Of a DNA stretch of 64,000 nt, positions 9,303 to 19,498 are shown piece after piece. The DNA is from Paenibacillus sp. Root52. GTDB taxonomy: Bacteria; Bacillota; Bacilli; Paenibacillales; Paenibacillaceae. A program made the position numbers and the translations under genes. The notes under the pieces are model-generated. The model saw nothing but the letters and a program-made list of their open reading frames with translations, was not told the DNA's origin and did no database searches. Each line of letters opens with the position of its first letter. Position 1 is the stretch's first letter. Where the stretch lies: NCBI RefSeq assembly GCF_001426865.1, contig NZ_LMFO01000001.1:372001-436000 (forward strand), given 5' to 3'.

Positions 9303-10216
9303 AACGGGTAACTGAACGCGCTGTCAATTTGTATTCTTCTCAGCATCGTCACTGGATGACCCAGTTTCTTCTGCTCGTGCCTGCTTTAGCGTTGATGGGA
9401 GTCGTCTATCTCGGCAGCTTGCTGATCTTTGGCAGATACAGCTTCGACATTTATGAGAACGGCAAATTAATCCGGGGATGGGACTGGGCTTCATACCGTG
9501 CTTTTCTAACGGACCCGTACTACTGGAAACTGATTGGGACGACGTTTCGGATTGCATTCAAGGTTACATTGTGGAGTGTGCTGCTAGCGTATCCATTGGC
9601 GTACACCATCGCGGGCTTGAAGAAACCAGGCTTGAAGCAGTGGTTGCTCCTATTAACGTTTCTACCCTTGCTGGTTAGCGCCGTTGTGAGATCCTATGGA
9701 TGGCAGTTGCTTTTATCAAGACAAGGCATGATGAACGGGTTGTTCACTCATCTGGGGATTACCGAAGAAGGCTTCAACATGATGTATAACGAGACGGGTG
9801 TTGTGGTTGCACTAGTTCATATTTTTCTACCATTTATGGTTTTTCCTATCCTGAATGTGTTATCGCAAAGTGATGCTTCCCTCAAAGCAGCTGCTCAGGA
9901 TCTAGGTGCGGGCAGCTGGCGTACCTTTTTTACCATAACGCTGCCCTTATCGGCAAGAGGCATTGCAAGCGGTATCCAGATTGTATTTACGCTGTGCCTA
10001 ACCGCATTCACCACACCTCAGCTTATTGGGGGAGGTCGGGTAATGACATTGCCCGTTTTCATATATCAGCGAACACTGGATACGAATTGGCCTATGGCAG
10101 CCGTTGCTAGCTTGTTTCTGCTGGTATCCTCCATCGTTGTCTCACTTATTGTCAACAAAGGCGCGGACATGCTGATGTTTAGACGTTCCCGCAAAGGAGG
10201 GCAGGCACATGGTTAG
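9299..10216 (+). CDS. ABC transporter permease, PotB-like
   Basis: First of two inner-membrane subunits of the polyamine-type importer. About six hydrophobic segments are visible. The EAA coupling loop reads AAAQDLGAGSWRTFFTITLPLS near residue 200, the site where the ATPase docks. Start and stop overlap the flanking genes (ATGA with the ATPase, 8 nt with the next permease), typical of a tightly coupled operon. The length of 305 residues is normal. Confidence 0.92.
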   Translation: MKRVTERAVNLYSSQHRHWMTQFLLLVPALALMGVVYLGSLLIFGRYSFDIYENGKLIRGWDWASYRAFLTDPYYWKLIGTTFRIAFKVTLWSVLLAYPLAYTIAGLKKPGLKQWLLLLTFLPLLVSAVVRSYGWQLLLSRQGMMNGLFTHLGITEEGFNMMYNETGVVVALVHIFLPFMVFPILNVLSQSDASLKAAAQDLGAGSWRTFFTITLPLSARGIASGIQIVFTLCLTAFTTPQLIGGGRVMTLPVFIYQRTLDTNWPMAAVASLFLLVSSIVVSLIVNKGADMLMFRRSRKGGQAHG

Positions 10217-11042
10217 CTCTAACAGGCTTACGAAGCTGCTACTCTATGTTTTTACAGGCATGGTAGCCGTATATCTGCTGTTACCATTGCTTATGATCGT
10301 GATGACGTCAGTAGGCTCGGGATCAGCAAGCAAATTCCCACCAGAAGGGTTCACACTGAAGTGGTACGCTAATCTAGCGGAGCAGACCCAGTTTTTGCAC
10401 GCGTTCAAGAACAGTCTTATTGCTTCTACAGGTGCCGTACTACTGGCTCTTGTAACTGGAACGCTAGCTTCGCTTGCCATCGTACAATATCCGTTTCGTG
10501 GATCAGGGTTATTGCGGGCTTTCTTCGTCTCCCCAATGGTCATGCCCAAAATCACGCTGGGTATTGCTTACCTGATTCTCTTTTCCAAAATGAATATTGC
10601 AGGCGGCTTATTTGCCCTGATTTTGGGTGAAGCAGTCATTGTTCTACCTTTCGTTCTGACGATCGTGGGGAGTGCACTCGCCAACCTACAGCCTGTATAT
10701 CGGGAGGCTGCTGCGGATATGGGCGCAAGCCCGATACGGATATTTTTTACTATAACGCTGCCACAGCTTAAATTGTCCTTGCTTCTTTCAGGCTCTATTG
10801 CATTTGTATTTACATTTGATCAGGTCGAAGCTGCATTATTACTCTTGCGGCAGGACAGTTACACGTTGCCTATTCAGTTATTTTTGTATATGGAAAAATG
10901 GCAAGACCCTACGATAGCGGTGGTATCCGTTGTTTTAATTGCATTTGCGCTGGTGCTGTTTCTTCTGATTAGGCTGGTTCTGCGTTCGCTTACAGGAATG
11001 GAAGGCATGCTGGGCGGAAGAAAAAAACAAAGGAGGTCTTGA
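10209..11042 (+). CDS. ABC transporter permease, PotC-like
   Basis: Second membrane subunit of the importer. Six membrane segments are visible, and the EAA loop reads EAAADMGASPIRIFFTITLPQL near residue 175. The start codon lies inside the end of the preceding permease gene, 8 nt after AAAGGAGGG. The gene ends 4 nt before the M24 peptidase start, so peptidase and transporter are co-transcribed. Confidence 0.92.
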   Translation: MVSSNRLTKLLLYVFTGMVAVYLLLPLLMIVMTSVGSGSASKFPPEGFTLKWYANLAEQTQFLHAFKNSLIASTGAVLLALVTGTLASLAIVQYPFRGSGLLRAFFVSPMVMPKITLGIAYLILFSKMNIAGGLFALILGEAVIVLPFVLTIVGSALANLQPVYREAAADMGASPIRIFFTITLPQLKLSLLLSGSIAFVFTFDQVEAALLLLRQDSYTLPIQLFLYMEKWQDPTIAVVSVVLIAFALVLFLLIRLVLRSLTGMEGMLGGRKKQRRS

Positions 11043-11046
11043 TTAC

Positions 11047-12270
11047 ATGGAAGAAGTAGGCTCACAACAGAGTTCTCGTAGTGCTGGCTTGAACTGGGAG
11101 CGGGCAGAAGAAGTGATGAAGGCAAAAGGGATTGCAGCTCTAATTGCGACTACACCGGAGAATATCCAATATGTCATTGGCTCACAGCTGCGTGCGAGTA
11201 ACTGGACGATGCAAATTTATGCGGTACTTCCTGCGGATCGATCGACAAGACCTTGTATCATCATCCCAACCAATCGTCTGGGAGTAGTCGCACAATTTGG
11301 CATAACGAACGTTGATATTTTTGCATACAGCGATTTCTTCGTGGAAGGCACGATTGAAGGCAAGCCTTCAACCCCGGATATTGATCTGTTCTATTCCTTG
11401 CTACAATCCACAGTTATTCACAAAAGTCCGTTAGATGCGCTTCAAGCGGCACTGAAACAGTTGGGTATTGAGCATCAGCCTATCGGAATTGATGAAATGC
11501 GGATAGCTCCACAGATCTTGGAGGGTATCAAGAAAACGGTGCCGAATGAAGCCGTTATACCTTCCTATGCCCTGTTTCGACATATCCGGTTGATCAAAAC
11601 ATCCTATGAAGTGAGTCGGCTACAAGAAGCAGCCGTTCTGAATGAACAGATTGAGAAGGAATTAATTGATCTGATCGAAGCAGGAGTTCATGAGAAACAG
11701 ATTGCAGACCACTATCGACTAGCCGTGATGAAAGGCGGCGGGATTCCGGCGATGACTGCAGTAGGCGCAGGGCCACGAAGTGCGCTGCCTCTGATCGAGA
11801 ATTATTTCCACACGATAGAATCAGGTGACCAGGTTCGCTTCGATCTATGTTTGCAACTGGAAGGGTATTGGGCAGATACCGGTCGCACAGTGGTTGCGGG
11901 TGAGCCTACACCTTGGATGAAAAAGCATTTTGATGCGGTAAAAAGTGGATGGGAGACGGCACTTGAACATGTGCGCCCAGGGGTCAAAGCGTCGGACGTA
12001 TTTCATGCAGCGGTATCACGCGTACAATGCGAAGGTATCCCTCATTATCGACGTCAGCATGTAGGACATGCTATTGGTCTGGAGCTGTATGATGATCTAA
12101 CCCTCTCCCCGGGTGACCAGCACATTCTGGAGCCCGGTATGGTACTTTGTGTTGAGGTGCCTTACTATGAGCTTGGTGCTGGTGGCTTCCAAATCGAGGA
12201 TACGGTGATCGTGACTCCAGATGGTTTCGAGTTTCTGACCCATATGGAGCGTAAACTGTTCACGAAATAA
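11047..12270 (+). CDS. M24 family metallopeptidase (Xaa-Pro dipeptidase-like)
   Basis: Probable cytoplasmic di-metal aminopeptidase or dipeptidase of the pita-bread fold. The N-terminal creatinase-like domain spans residues ~15-165. The catalytic domain follows with all five expected metal ligands: Asp pair in RFDLCLQLEGYWADTGRT, His in HVGHAIGLE, Glu in GMVLCVEVPYYE, and Glu in FQIEDTVIVT. Because the ligands are intact, a metal-free creatinase is less likely despite the similar length (407 residues). AAAGGAGG sits upstream of the ATG. The position right after transporter and hydantoinase genes suggests it processes the opened product or imported peptide derivatives; that is inference. Confidence 0.88.
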   Translation: MEEVGSQQSSRSAGLNWERAEEVMKAKGIAALIATTPENIQYVIGSQLRASNWTMQIYAVLPADRSTRPCIIIPTNRLGVVAQFGITNVDIFAYSDFFVEGTIEGKPSTPDIDLFYSLLQSTVIHKSPLDALQAALKQLGIEHQPIGIDEMRIAPQILEGIKKTVPNEAVIPSYALFRHIRLIKTSYEVSRLQEAAVLNEQIEKELIDLIEAGVHEKQIADHYRLAVMKGGGIPAMTAVGAGPRSALPLIENYFHTIESGDQVRFDLCLQLEGYWADTGRTVVAGEPTPWMKKHFDAVKSGWETALEHVRPGVKASDVFHAAVSRVQCEGIPHYRRQHVGHAIGLELYDDLTLSPGDQHILEPGMVLCVEVPYYELGAGGFQIEDTVIVTPDGFEFLTHMERKLFTK

Positions 12271-12349
12271 CGATTGATGGAAGGCTTCACGCAAGCGATC
12301 TGGCAACAGCCGATCAGGGAGCATTCCTGCCAGAAAGTTGGAAAATGCA

Positions 12350-13549
12350 ATGATTCAGCAGGGAACGACGACATTTCGAAACATCAGTCTTGCACTGTTT
12401 GCCGGAGGATTTATCACGTTTGCATTATTATATAGTTTGCAGCCTTTGATGCCTGAAATCAGTACAGCTTTTGCAATTACGCCTGCCCAGTCTAGCTTAA
12501 CCCTCTCGGTAACGACCGTTGCTATGGCACTTACGATGCTATTTGTGGGCTCTTTGTCTGACTTGGTCGGGCGTCGTTATATCATGACCGCTGCGTTAGT
12601 GATCTCATCTCTTATCGCTATAATGAGCGCGTTTAGTTCAGGATTTACAGAGCTGTTGTTACTCCGTATCCTTCAAGGTGTCGCACTGGCGGGGCTTCCA
12701 GCTACAGCTATGACCTATTTGGCTGAGGAGATCGACACCTCCAGTCTGGGCTATGCTATGGGTCTATACATCAGCGGCAATTCCATTGGAGGCATGGCAG
12801 GGCGTTTTATTAGCGGTGTGATTACAGACTGGTTCAGTTGGCGGACAGCTATTGGTTTTATAGGTGTTCTGGGCTTATGCGCCGCTCTGATATTCTGGCT
12901 TGTTATTCCACCTTCACGTAATTACGTCAAGAGTGCTGTAAGCTTCTCGCGTATTATGCCGCTTTTATGGTCCCAATGTCGTAACCCACGTCTGCTCTGT
13001 CTGTACGGACTCGGTTTTCTGTTGATGGGTGGCTTCGTAACGGTATTTAACTATATTGGCTTTGAATTAACTGGAGAGCCGTACAGCCTTAGTCAATCTG
13101 TTGTTGGAAGTCTGTTTGTTGTATATATTATGGGCACCTTAAGCAGCACTTGGATGGGGAGAATGGCAGATCGATATGGCAGGGCACATGTCCTAATTTT
13201 GACGCTTGTCATCATTCTTGCTGGGGCACTATGTACACTGTATGCTGACTTGTGGGTGAAAATTGTTGGACTTGCGCTGTTTGCCTTTGGTTTCTTCGGC
13301 GGACATTCCATCGCAAGCAGTTGGGTAGGCCTTGTGGCGAAGCAACATGTATCCCAGGCGAATGCACTGTACTTATTTTTCTACTATGTTGGTTCAAGTG
13401 TTAGTGGAACAGGTGGAGGGGTGCTATACAGTGTGCAGGATTGGCAGGGTATCGTAGGTATGATCGTTGTCTATGTTATCTTAGCAATTATCCTGTGCCG
13501 TATCCTTGCCCATCTGGATGAACGACCATCGGAGGCAACCTTGAAATAG
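12350..13549 (+). CDS. MFS transporter (YnfM/arabinose-efflux type)
   Basis: Proton-coupled antiporter of the major facilitator superfamily with about 12 membrane segments. The motif between helices 2 and 3 reads GSLSDLVGRRYIM, and a second-half copy reads GRMADRYGRAHVL. It is the last gene of the hyu/ABC run, 79 nt after the peptidase and followed by a terminator, so it may export an end product or a toxic analogue. Start choice is uncertain: ATG at 12350 has a weak GGAA upstream, and an in-frame TTG lies at 12338. Confidence 0.85.
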   Translation: MIQQGTTTFRNISLALFAGGFITFALLYSLQPLMPEISTAFAITPAQSSLTLSVTTVAMALTMLFVGSLSDLVGRRYIMTAALVISSLIAIMSAFSSGFTELLLLRILQGVALAGLPATAMTYLAEEIDTSSLGYAMGLYISGNSIGGMAGRFISGVITDWFSWRTAIGFIGVLGLCAALIFWLVIPPSRNYVKSAVSFSRIMPLLWSQCRNPRLLCLYGLGFLLMGGFVTVFNYIGFELTGEPYSLSQSVVGSLFVVYIMGTLSSTWMGRMADRYGRAHVLILTLVIILAGALCTLYADLWVKIVGLALFAFGFFGGHSIASSWVGLVAKQHVSQANALYLFFYYVGSSVSGTGGGVLYSVQDWQGIVGMIVVYVILAIILCRILAHLDERPSEATLK

Positions 13550-13642
13550 CTAAAAATGATCATGGATGCTCGTTCGTTACGAACAAGTAAAAGCCACACT
13601 ATCATTTAAACAAACATTTGATCAATAATAATATGTGAGCAA

Positions 13643-13690
13643 AAGGCTATTTCGGGACTGGTATCCTACGAAGTAGCCTTCTTTGTTTTG
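13643..13690 (+). terminator. Terminator of the hyu/ABC/MFS run
   Basis: A 12-bp stem, AAGGCTATTTCG against CGAAGTAGCCTT with one G-U pair and a 14-nt loop, is followed by CTTTGTTTTG. Confidence 0.8.
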
Positions 13691-13826
13691 ATAAATGGGG
13701 ACTGTAAACTCCAGTTTGGTTACGGATTTTACGTACAGGCCAAGGCCATCTCGAAAATATTAAAAACAAAATGTGACCAAATGCCGTCCGTAAGAGTGTT
13801 TAACATATAAAGGAGGGCAAGACACC

Positions 13827-14321
13827 ATGCAGCGATCAGTGCCCGAGCCGGGCGATCAAGTGATGAGTATCTATGAGGCATATGCGGATACGTTGTTCCG
13901 GATTGCCATGGTACACCTTGGCAGACGAGAGGACGCAGAGGAAGCTACTCACGATACCTTCATCAAATTCATAGAAAAAGCCCCCACCTTCAACGACGCA
14001 GAGCATCAGAAGGCATGGTTAATTCGGGTCATCACCAATCACTGCAAGTCTTTATTAGGCAGAGATTGGCGCAAACGGGAGGTTAAGCTGGAGGGCGCAG
14101 ATCCCCTTACAACGGAAAACGCTGAAGATCAGGCGTTGATTGAACTTGTGCTGTCCTTGCCTGTCAAGTATAGATCGGTGGTTCACCTATATTATTACGA
14201 AGATTATCCGATCCGAGAAATCGGAGCCATACTACAAATTAGTGAGTCAGCAGTGAAGATGCGATTACAGCGGGGAAGACAGTTGTTGAAACTGGAGCTG
14301 GAAGGGGAAGAACAGCTATGA
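13827..14321 (+). CDS. ECF-type RNA polymerase sigma factor
   Basis: Extracytoplasmic-function sigma-70 family factor, expected to redirect RNA polymerase on an envelope signal. Sigma region 2 covers about residues 15-80 (LFRIAMVHLGRREDAEEATHDTF), and region 4 covers 100-155 (LPVKYRSVVHLYYYEDYPIREIG, then SESAVKMRLQRGR as recognition helix). AAAGGAGGG lies 10 nt before the ATG. It overlaps the anti-sigma gene by 4 nt, which is the usual arrangement for stoichiometric control. I could not identify an ECF-type promoter upstream with confidence. Confidence 0.93.
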   Translation: MQRSVPEPGDQVMSIYEAYADTLFRIAMVHLGRREDAEEATHDTFIKFIEKAPTFNDAEHQKAWLIRVITNHCKSLLGRDWRKREVKLEGADPLTTENAEDQALIELVLSLPVKYRSVVHLYYYEDYPIREIGAILQISESAVKMRLQRGRQLLKLELEGEEQL

Positions 14322-15316
14322 ACGAGGAACAATTCAGACGAAATTATAAGAAAGCGGTGGATTCGATGAAAACAGACGATCAAATGAAAAAACGGATAGA
14401 GCAAAGTGTGAATGCAGAGCGCCAGCAACCAAAGCGTCAACGTAAACCTCTATACATCGCAGCCAGCGTTGCAATTGTTGCGAGTATTGGGATAGCTGCA
14501 CCTAGTGTATGGCAGCAATGGAACGCACCGAGTGCGCCGGTGACGAATGTGGTATCGAGTGGAATTAATCCAACGAATGAAACCAATACACCAAATTCAT
14601 CGGATAATTCAGTTGTTATTCCAAAAACGGAATTACCAAGTGCGGATGGAAAAGGGGCTAAGGCAAGCATGCTGCAATTGGTTGTCTATCAGGGCAATGT
14701 CTATACCCAATCAGCGACATCACTTGACGGTGCAGATGCCCTTGCCTTGCGAGGTGAAAAGCTTGGCACGACAACAGGTGGCATCAATGAGCTAAGCGGC
14801 CAAGATCAGTATACGGAGCTTGCTTCCAACATCGGTGAAGCAGACATATACGCAGTAAACGGGTACGATCAAGACTTCCGAATCATGTCATACACTGAAA
14901 TTGATGGACAGGTGTACGCACAATTATTTGACAAGAATAATGATATCACTATTAATACTGGTGCCGATCTCATCGGTAAGCTGCATATTGAAGGTAATAT
15001 TACAGAGGTGCAGTGGGAAACCTTTGCTAGCTGGAACAATGGATTGCAGGAGCTGCAACAACTACCAGCAGACGAATCATTGGATGCCTTTGTCTCGGCG
15101 CTAAATGCTGCCAAGCCGATTGCAACCAGTCCAGAGCTGGAAGAGAAACTGTACGGACAGGAAGATCGCAAAATGATCTATCTTACGCTACAAGACAAAA
15201 CGCAAGTTTCCTTGGTTCTGTTCGGTGAAGGTCTAGTGCGTTACGGCAATGTACCGGTATTCCTTGAAGTTGAGCAAGGTGCATTCCAAGCGTTCTGGGA
15301 TAGCCTGAGTGAATAA
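14318..15316 (+). CDS. Membrane-anchored anti-sigma factor (putative)
   Basis: Probable regulator that sequesters the ECF sigma factor encoded just upstream. Residues 1-42 are charged and cytoplasmic, a single membrane segment lies at about 44-64 (YIAASVAIVASIGIAAPSVW), and the remaining ~265 residues are extracytoplasmic. No zinc-binding HxxxCxxC anti-sigma motif is visible, so the inhibitory domain belongs to another class. The external domain may sense an envelope signal, but I do not recognise its fold. The assignment rests mainly on topology and the 4-nt overlap with the sigma gene. Confidence 0.78.
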   Translation: MNEEQFRRNYKKAVDSMKTDDQMKKRIEQSVNAERQQPKRQRKPLYIAASVAIVASIGIAAPSVWQQWNAPSAPVTNVVSSGINPTNETNTPNSSDNSVVIPKTELPSADGKGAKASMLQLVVYQGNVYTQSATSLDGADALALRGEKLGTTTGGINELSGQDQYTELASNIGEADIYAVNGYDQDFRIMSYTEIDGQVYAQLFDKNNDITINTGADLIGKLHIEGNITEVQWETFASWNNGLQELQQLPADESLDAFVSALNAAKPIATSPELEEKLYGQEDRKMIYLTLQDKTQVSLVLFGEGLVRYGNVPVFLEVEQGAFQAFWDSLSE

Positions 15317-15350
15317 AAATATTGGGCAGCGCGAATGAATGCGCGACGAA

Positions 15351-15388
15351 GAGCGAGCAAGGCATATCAGTGCCTCGCTCGTTTTTTT
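15351..15388 (+). terminator. Terminator of the sigma/anti-sigma operon
   Basis: Stem GCGAGCAAGGCA against TGCCTCGCTCG with one mismatch and a TATCAG loop, followed by seven T residues. Confidence 0.85.
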
Positions 15389-15518
15389 GTATTAACATAC
15401 CATTGGTCTCATACCTGATTTAAATAATTGTTTATAAATGGTCAAAAAGCTAGAACTAGGATATCTATCAGAACGAGCCTGCCCTTGCTAAGATGAAGTT
15501 AAAAAGGAGTTTGTGCTC

Positions 15519-16022
15519 ATGAGCGAAACGAGCCCAAAAGAACAGTTATTATTCAATAGTGACAACCATTTCAGAACATTACTTCATATCGTTGAATCTG
15601 TGCCTAGAGGCAAAAGAAGTCGTTCAATTGAAACAGAGGAAAGAGACAAAAATTTTCGCGATGTGCTGATGCATTTATATGAATGGCATGCCATGTTGGA
15701 GAGATGGTACCGAGAAGGCATGGATGGGGATGTCCCTACGATGCCTGCACCTGGCTTTAAGTGGAGTACAATCAAGCAGCTCAATATGCAGATTTGGGAA
15801 AACTATCAGGATGTGACTTTGAATCATGCGATCAAAAAATTAAAGTTGAGCCACGAACGAGTGATGAAGCTTATTCATAGCCATACCAACGAAGAAATCA
15901 TGACCAAGAAACATTATAAATGGGTGAAAACAAGCAATTTGTACAGTTATTTTGCAGCTAACACTTCCAATCATTACGTGTGGGCAATTCAAAAATGTGA
16001 GCGGATCGCAAAGGAGTTATGA
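15519..16022 (+). CDS. ClbS/DfsB family four-helix bundle protein
   Basis: Small cytoplasmic protein of the DUF1706 family that includes ClbS, which protects against colibactin, and DfsB; members resemble DinB four-helix bundles. The family core is clear: RDKNFRDVLMHLYEWHAMLERW, then MPAPGFKWSTIKQLNMQIWENYQ. Function here is unknown; small-molecule hydrolysis or thiol transfer is suggested by the family only. The start is the ATG 9 nt after AAAGGAG (15503-15509). An upstream in-frame GTG at 15513 is too close to that site. Confidence 0.85.
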   Translation: MSETSPKEQLLFNSDNHFRTLLHIVESVPRGKRSRSIETEERDKNFRDVLMHLYEWHAMLERWYREGMDGDVPTMPAPGFKWSTIKQLNMQIWENYQDVTLNHAIKKLKLSHERVMKLIHSHTNEEIMTKKHYKWVKTSNLYSYFAANTSNHYVWAIQKCERIAKEL

Positions 16023-16237
16023 CATAATTGTTCAGAATTTGTTGAGTATTATGTGTTAAAATCTTCTTCATAAAATCGTGAAGTTAAGCGGAATGGATCT
16101 GAAGCTCAATAATGCAATCGACAACAGTAGTCAGGCATCGTCAATAATATCGTTTATTGAGAAAAGGACTACTCTTAAGCGAGCAGACAAAACCCTCAAC
16201 AACTCGATTCAGTACAATGATAAAAGAGGGATTGAAC

Positions 16238-16693
16238 GTGGAAAAAAAGATTAGGAATTCTGCGAAAGCATTGATTATCCAGGATGGAAGAATGCTTGCC
16301 TTGAAACACAAAAATGAGCAAGATGTGTATTATACGCTGCCTGGCGGAACCCAAAATGCAGGTGAGGCATTGACTGATACTGTTAAACGTGAAGTGGCAG
16401 AAGAAATAGGAGTTCATGTCGAACCGTTATCCTTGGAGTTTATTAATGAAGGTGTATATGGCGAAGCGCTACATCGGGTAGATTTCTTTTTTCTATGCGA
16501 GTATAAAGGCATGGTGCAACATTCTAGTCTTCATATTGAAAAATTTCATGAGACTTATGAATGGTTGGAGATCCAAGATATTATGGGGCAACCGCTCAAC
16601 CCATCTAAATTAAGAAAACAAATTCTTCGATTGGTTGCTGGTGAGAAAACGGTTATGTACTTAGGAAATGAGGAACATGAAGACTCAGAATGA
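16238..16693 (+). CDS. NUDIX hydrolase
   Basis: Hydrolyses a nucleoside-diphosphate-linked compound; the substrate is not predictable. The NUDIX box is complete: a Gly, five residues, Glu, seven residues, then REVAEEIGV (residues ~37-59). The GTG at 16238 is chosen because AAGAGGG lies 7 nt upstream and the protein then begins just before the first beta strand (MEKKIRNSAKALII). ATG at 16217 and TTG at 16157 are in frame but lack ribosome sites. It stands alone, ending at a bidirectional terminator shared with abfA. Confidence 0.88.
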   Translation: MEKKIRNSAKALIIQDGRMLALKHKNEQDVYYTLPGGTQNAGEALTDTVKREVAEEIGVHVEPLSLEFINEGVYGEALHRVDFFFLCEYKGMVQHSSLHIEKFHETYEWLEIQDIMGQPLNPSKLRKQILRLVAGEKTVMYLGNEEHEDSE

Positions 16694-16750
16694 TTCATTT
16701 AAAGAGTCGGCCTGAATATCAGAGTTCATTTGCATGTTTGAGATTCAAAA

Positions 16751-16790
16751 AAAGACCTCCAGCTTCGTAAGAAGACTAGAGGTCTTTGTC
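16751..16790. terminator. Bidirectional terminator between NUDIX gene and abfA
   Basis: AAAGACCTC and GAGGTCTTT flank a 19-nt loop, with T-rich sequence following on one strand and A-rich sequence preceding, so it can act for both convergent genes. Confidence 0.75.
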
Positions 16791-16867
16791 ATATCATTAG
16801 ATCAATGTTAAAGGCAACATTGCTTTCAAAGGTATTGCACGTTGATTCATTGAACTCGACCAGTGAA

Positions 16868-18400
<1,533 letters not shown>

Positions 18401-18432
18401 TTAGTAGTTGTTTCATTCATTGTTCATGTGTT

Positions 18433-18539
18433 GAATTCGCAAAAAAGCAAAATCAAAATATTGATTTGTTATCTAATATGTATCATAATGCTTTTTTAGG
18501 AGCAAGATTATTTTACAGGGTTCGCAAAATAACGAATTC
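18433..18539. promoter_or_regulatory. Candidate operator region between abfA and the ArsR-type gene
   Basis: The 9-mer TTCGCAAAA occurs at 18436-18444 and again at 18521-18529. The first copy extends upstream as GAATTCGCAAAA. The second forms part of an imperfect dyad (TTCG-N8-CGAATTC, 18521-18539). Their position between divergent genes suits a dimeric winged-helix repressor. Role is inferred. Confidence 0.4.
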
Positions 18540-18562
18540 ATAACGAGAGGGAAGTGGAGTTC

Positions 18563-19483
18563 ATGATGCTGGGTACGGATGCTAATTCGCTAATCGTTTA
18601 CGAGGCGCTTGCAAGCGAGGCTCGTTTAAATATTGTTCGATTATTACTGCAGAAGAGAGAGATGCACATCAATGCGCTGGCCGAGGAGCTATATTTGAGC
18701 AAAGCCATCGTTAGTACCCATGTGAGCAAGTTACAGAAAGCTGGCATTGTTGGTAGCCGAATGAGAAGAGAAAACGGTGGAACCTATAAATTTTGTTATA
18801 TCCAGCAAGAGTTTATGACGATTAATCTATCCCCAGAGCCAATGGCTGCACCTTACCATGAAGTCTCCATTCCAGTAGGGCAATATACGGATTATGAGGC
18901 ATGGCCAACATGCGGGATTGCGACGACGACCCAAATCATTGGACAATACGATACACCAGCGTGCTTCATGGATCCGGATCGGGTGAATGCAGGCATACTC
19001 TGGTTAGCACGCGGGTTTCTCGAATATAAGATTCCTAATTATCTATATAAAGATCAGGCAATCAAGGAGATCGAAGTTTCACTGGAGCTTGGCTCGGAAG
19101 CCCCTCAAGTGAATGAGAACTGGCCGTCGGATATTCGTTTTACGCTGAATGGTCATTCTCTTGGAACGTGGACGAGTCCTGGTGATTTTGGGGATCGCAA
19201 GGGCAAACTTACTCCACAGTGGTGGCATTCCGATGTGAACCAGTATGGTGTACTGAAAGTGCTACGAATCAATGCTGATGGCACGTTTATCGACGGGCAG
19301 CGCATTTCGGATGTCAAAATAAATGACTTGAATCTCAATACCGCTACATATTGGACGATTCGCTTAAGCCCAGAAGAAGGTGTACCTGGCCGAGGTGGAC
19401 TTACGTTATTTGGAAAGGGTTTTGGGAACTATAACCAGGACATCTTGATCAGGTACTATTATGAAGCAGTAGGTGCTATATAA
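18563..19483 (+). CDS. ArsR-type regulator fused to an unrecognised C-terminal sensor domain
   Basis: Probable carbohydrate-responsive regulator of the divergent abfA. Residues 1-85 are an ArsR winged helix (ALASEARLNIVRLLLQ, INALAEELYLSKAIVSTHVSKL), without the cysteines of metal sensors. Residues 90-306 are unusual for this family: a large, Trp/Tyr- and Gly-rich region predicted mainly beta (LTPQWWHSDVNQYG, GRGGLTLFGKGFGNYNQD), reminiscent of a carbohydrate-binding jelly roll. Most ArsR proteins are ~100 residues. Start: ATG at 18563 or 18566 after GGAG; a GTG at 18554 is also in frame. Direct binding of arabinose-containing sugars is an inference. Confidence 0.75.
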   Translation: MMLGTDANSLIVYEALASEARLNIVRLLLQKREMHINALAEELYLSKAIVSTHVSKLQKAGIVGSRMRRENGGTYKFCYIQQEFMTINLSPEPMAAPYHEVSIPVGQYTDYEAWPTCGIATTTQIIGQYDTPACFMDPDRVNAGILWLARGFLEYKIPNYLYKDQAIKEIEVSLELGSEAPQVNENWPSDIRFTLNGHSLGTWTSPGDFGDRKGKLTPQWWHSDVNQYGVLKVLRINADGTFIDGQRISDVKINDLNLNTATYWTIRLSPEEGVPGRGGLTLFGKGFGNYNQDILIRYYYEAVGAI

Positions 19484-19498
19484 GTGGATGTATTAATC

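Noticed and set aside
11047-12270. Creatinase
   Set aside because: The length fits, but all five metal ligands of M24 metallopeptidases are present, whereas creatinase does not use metal.
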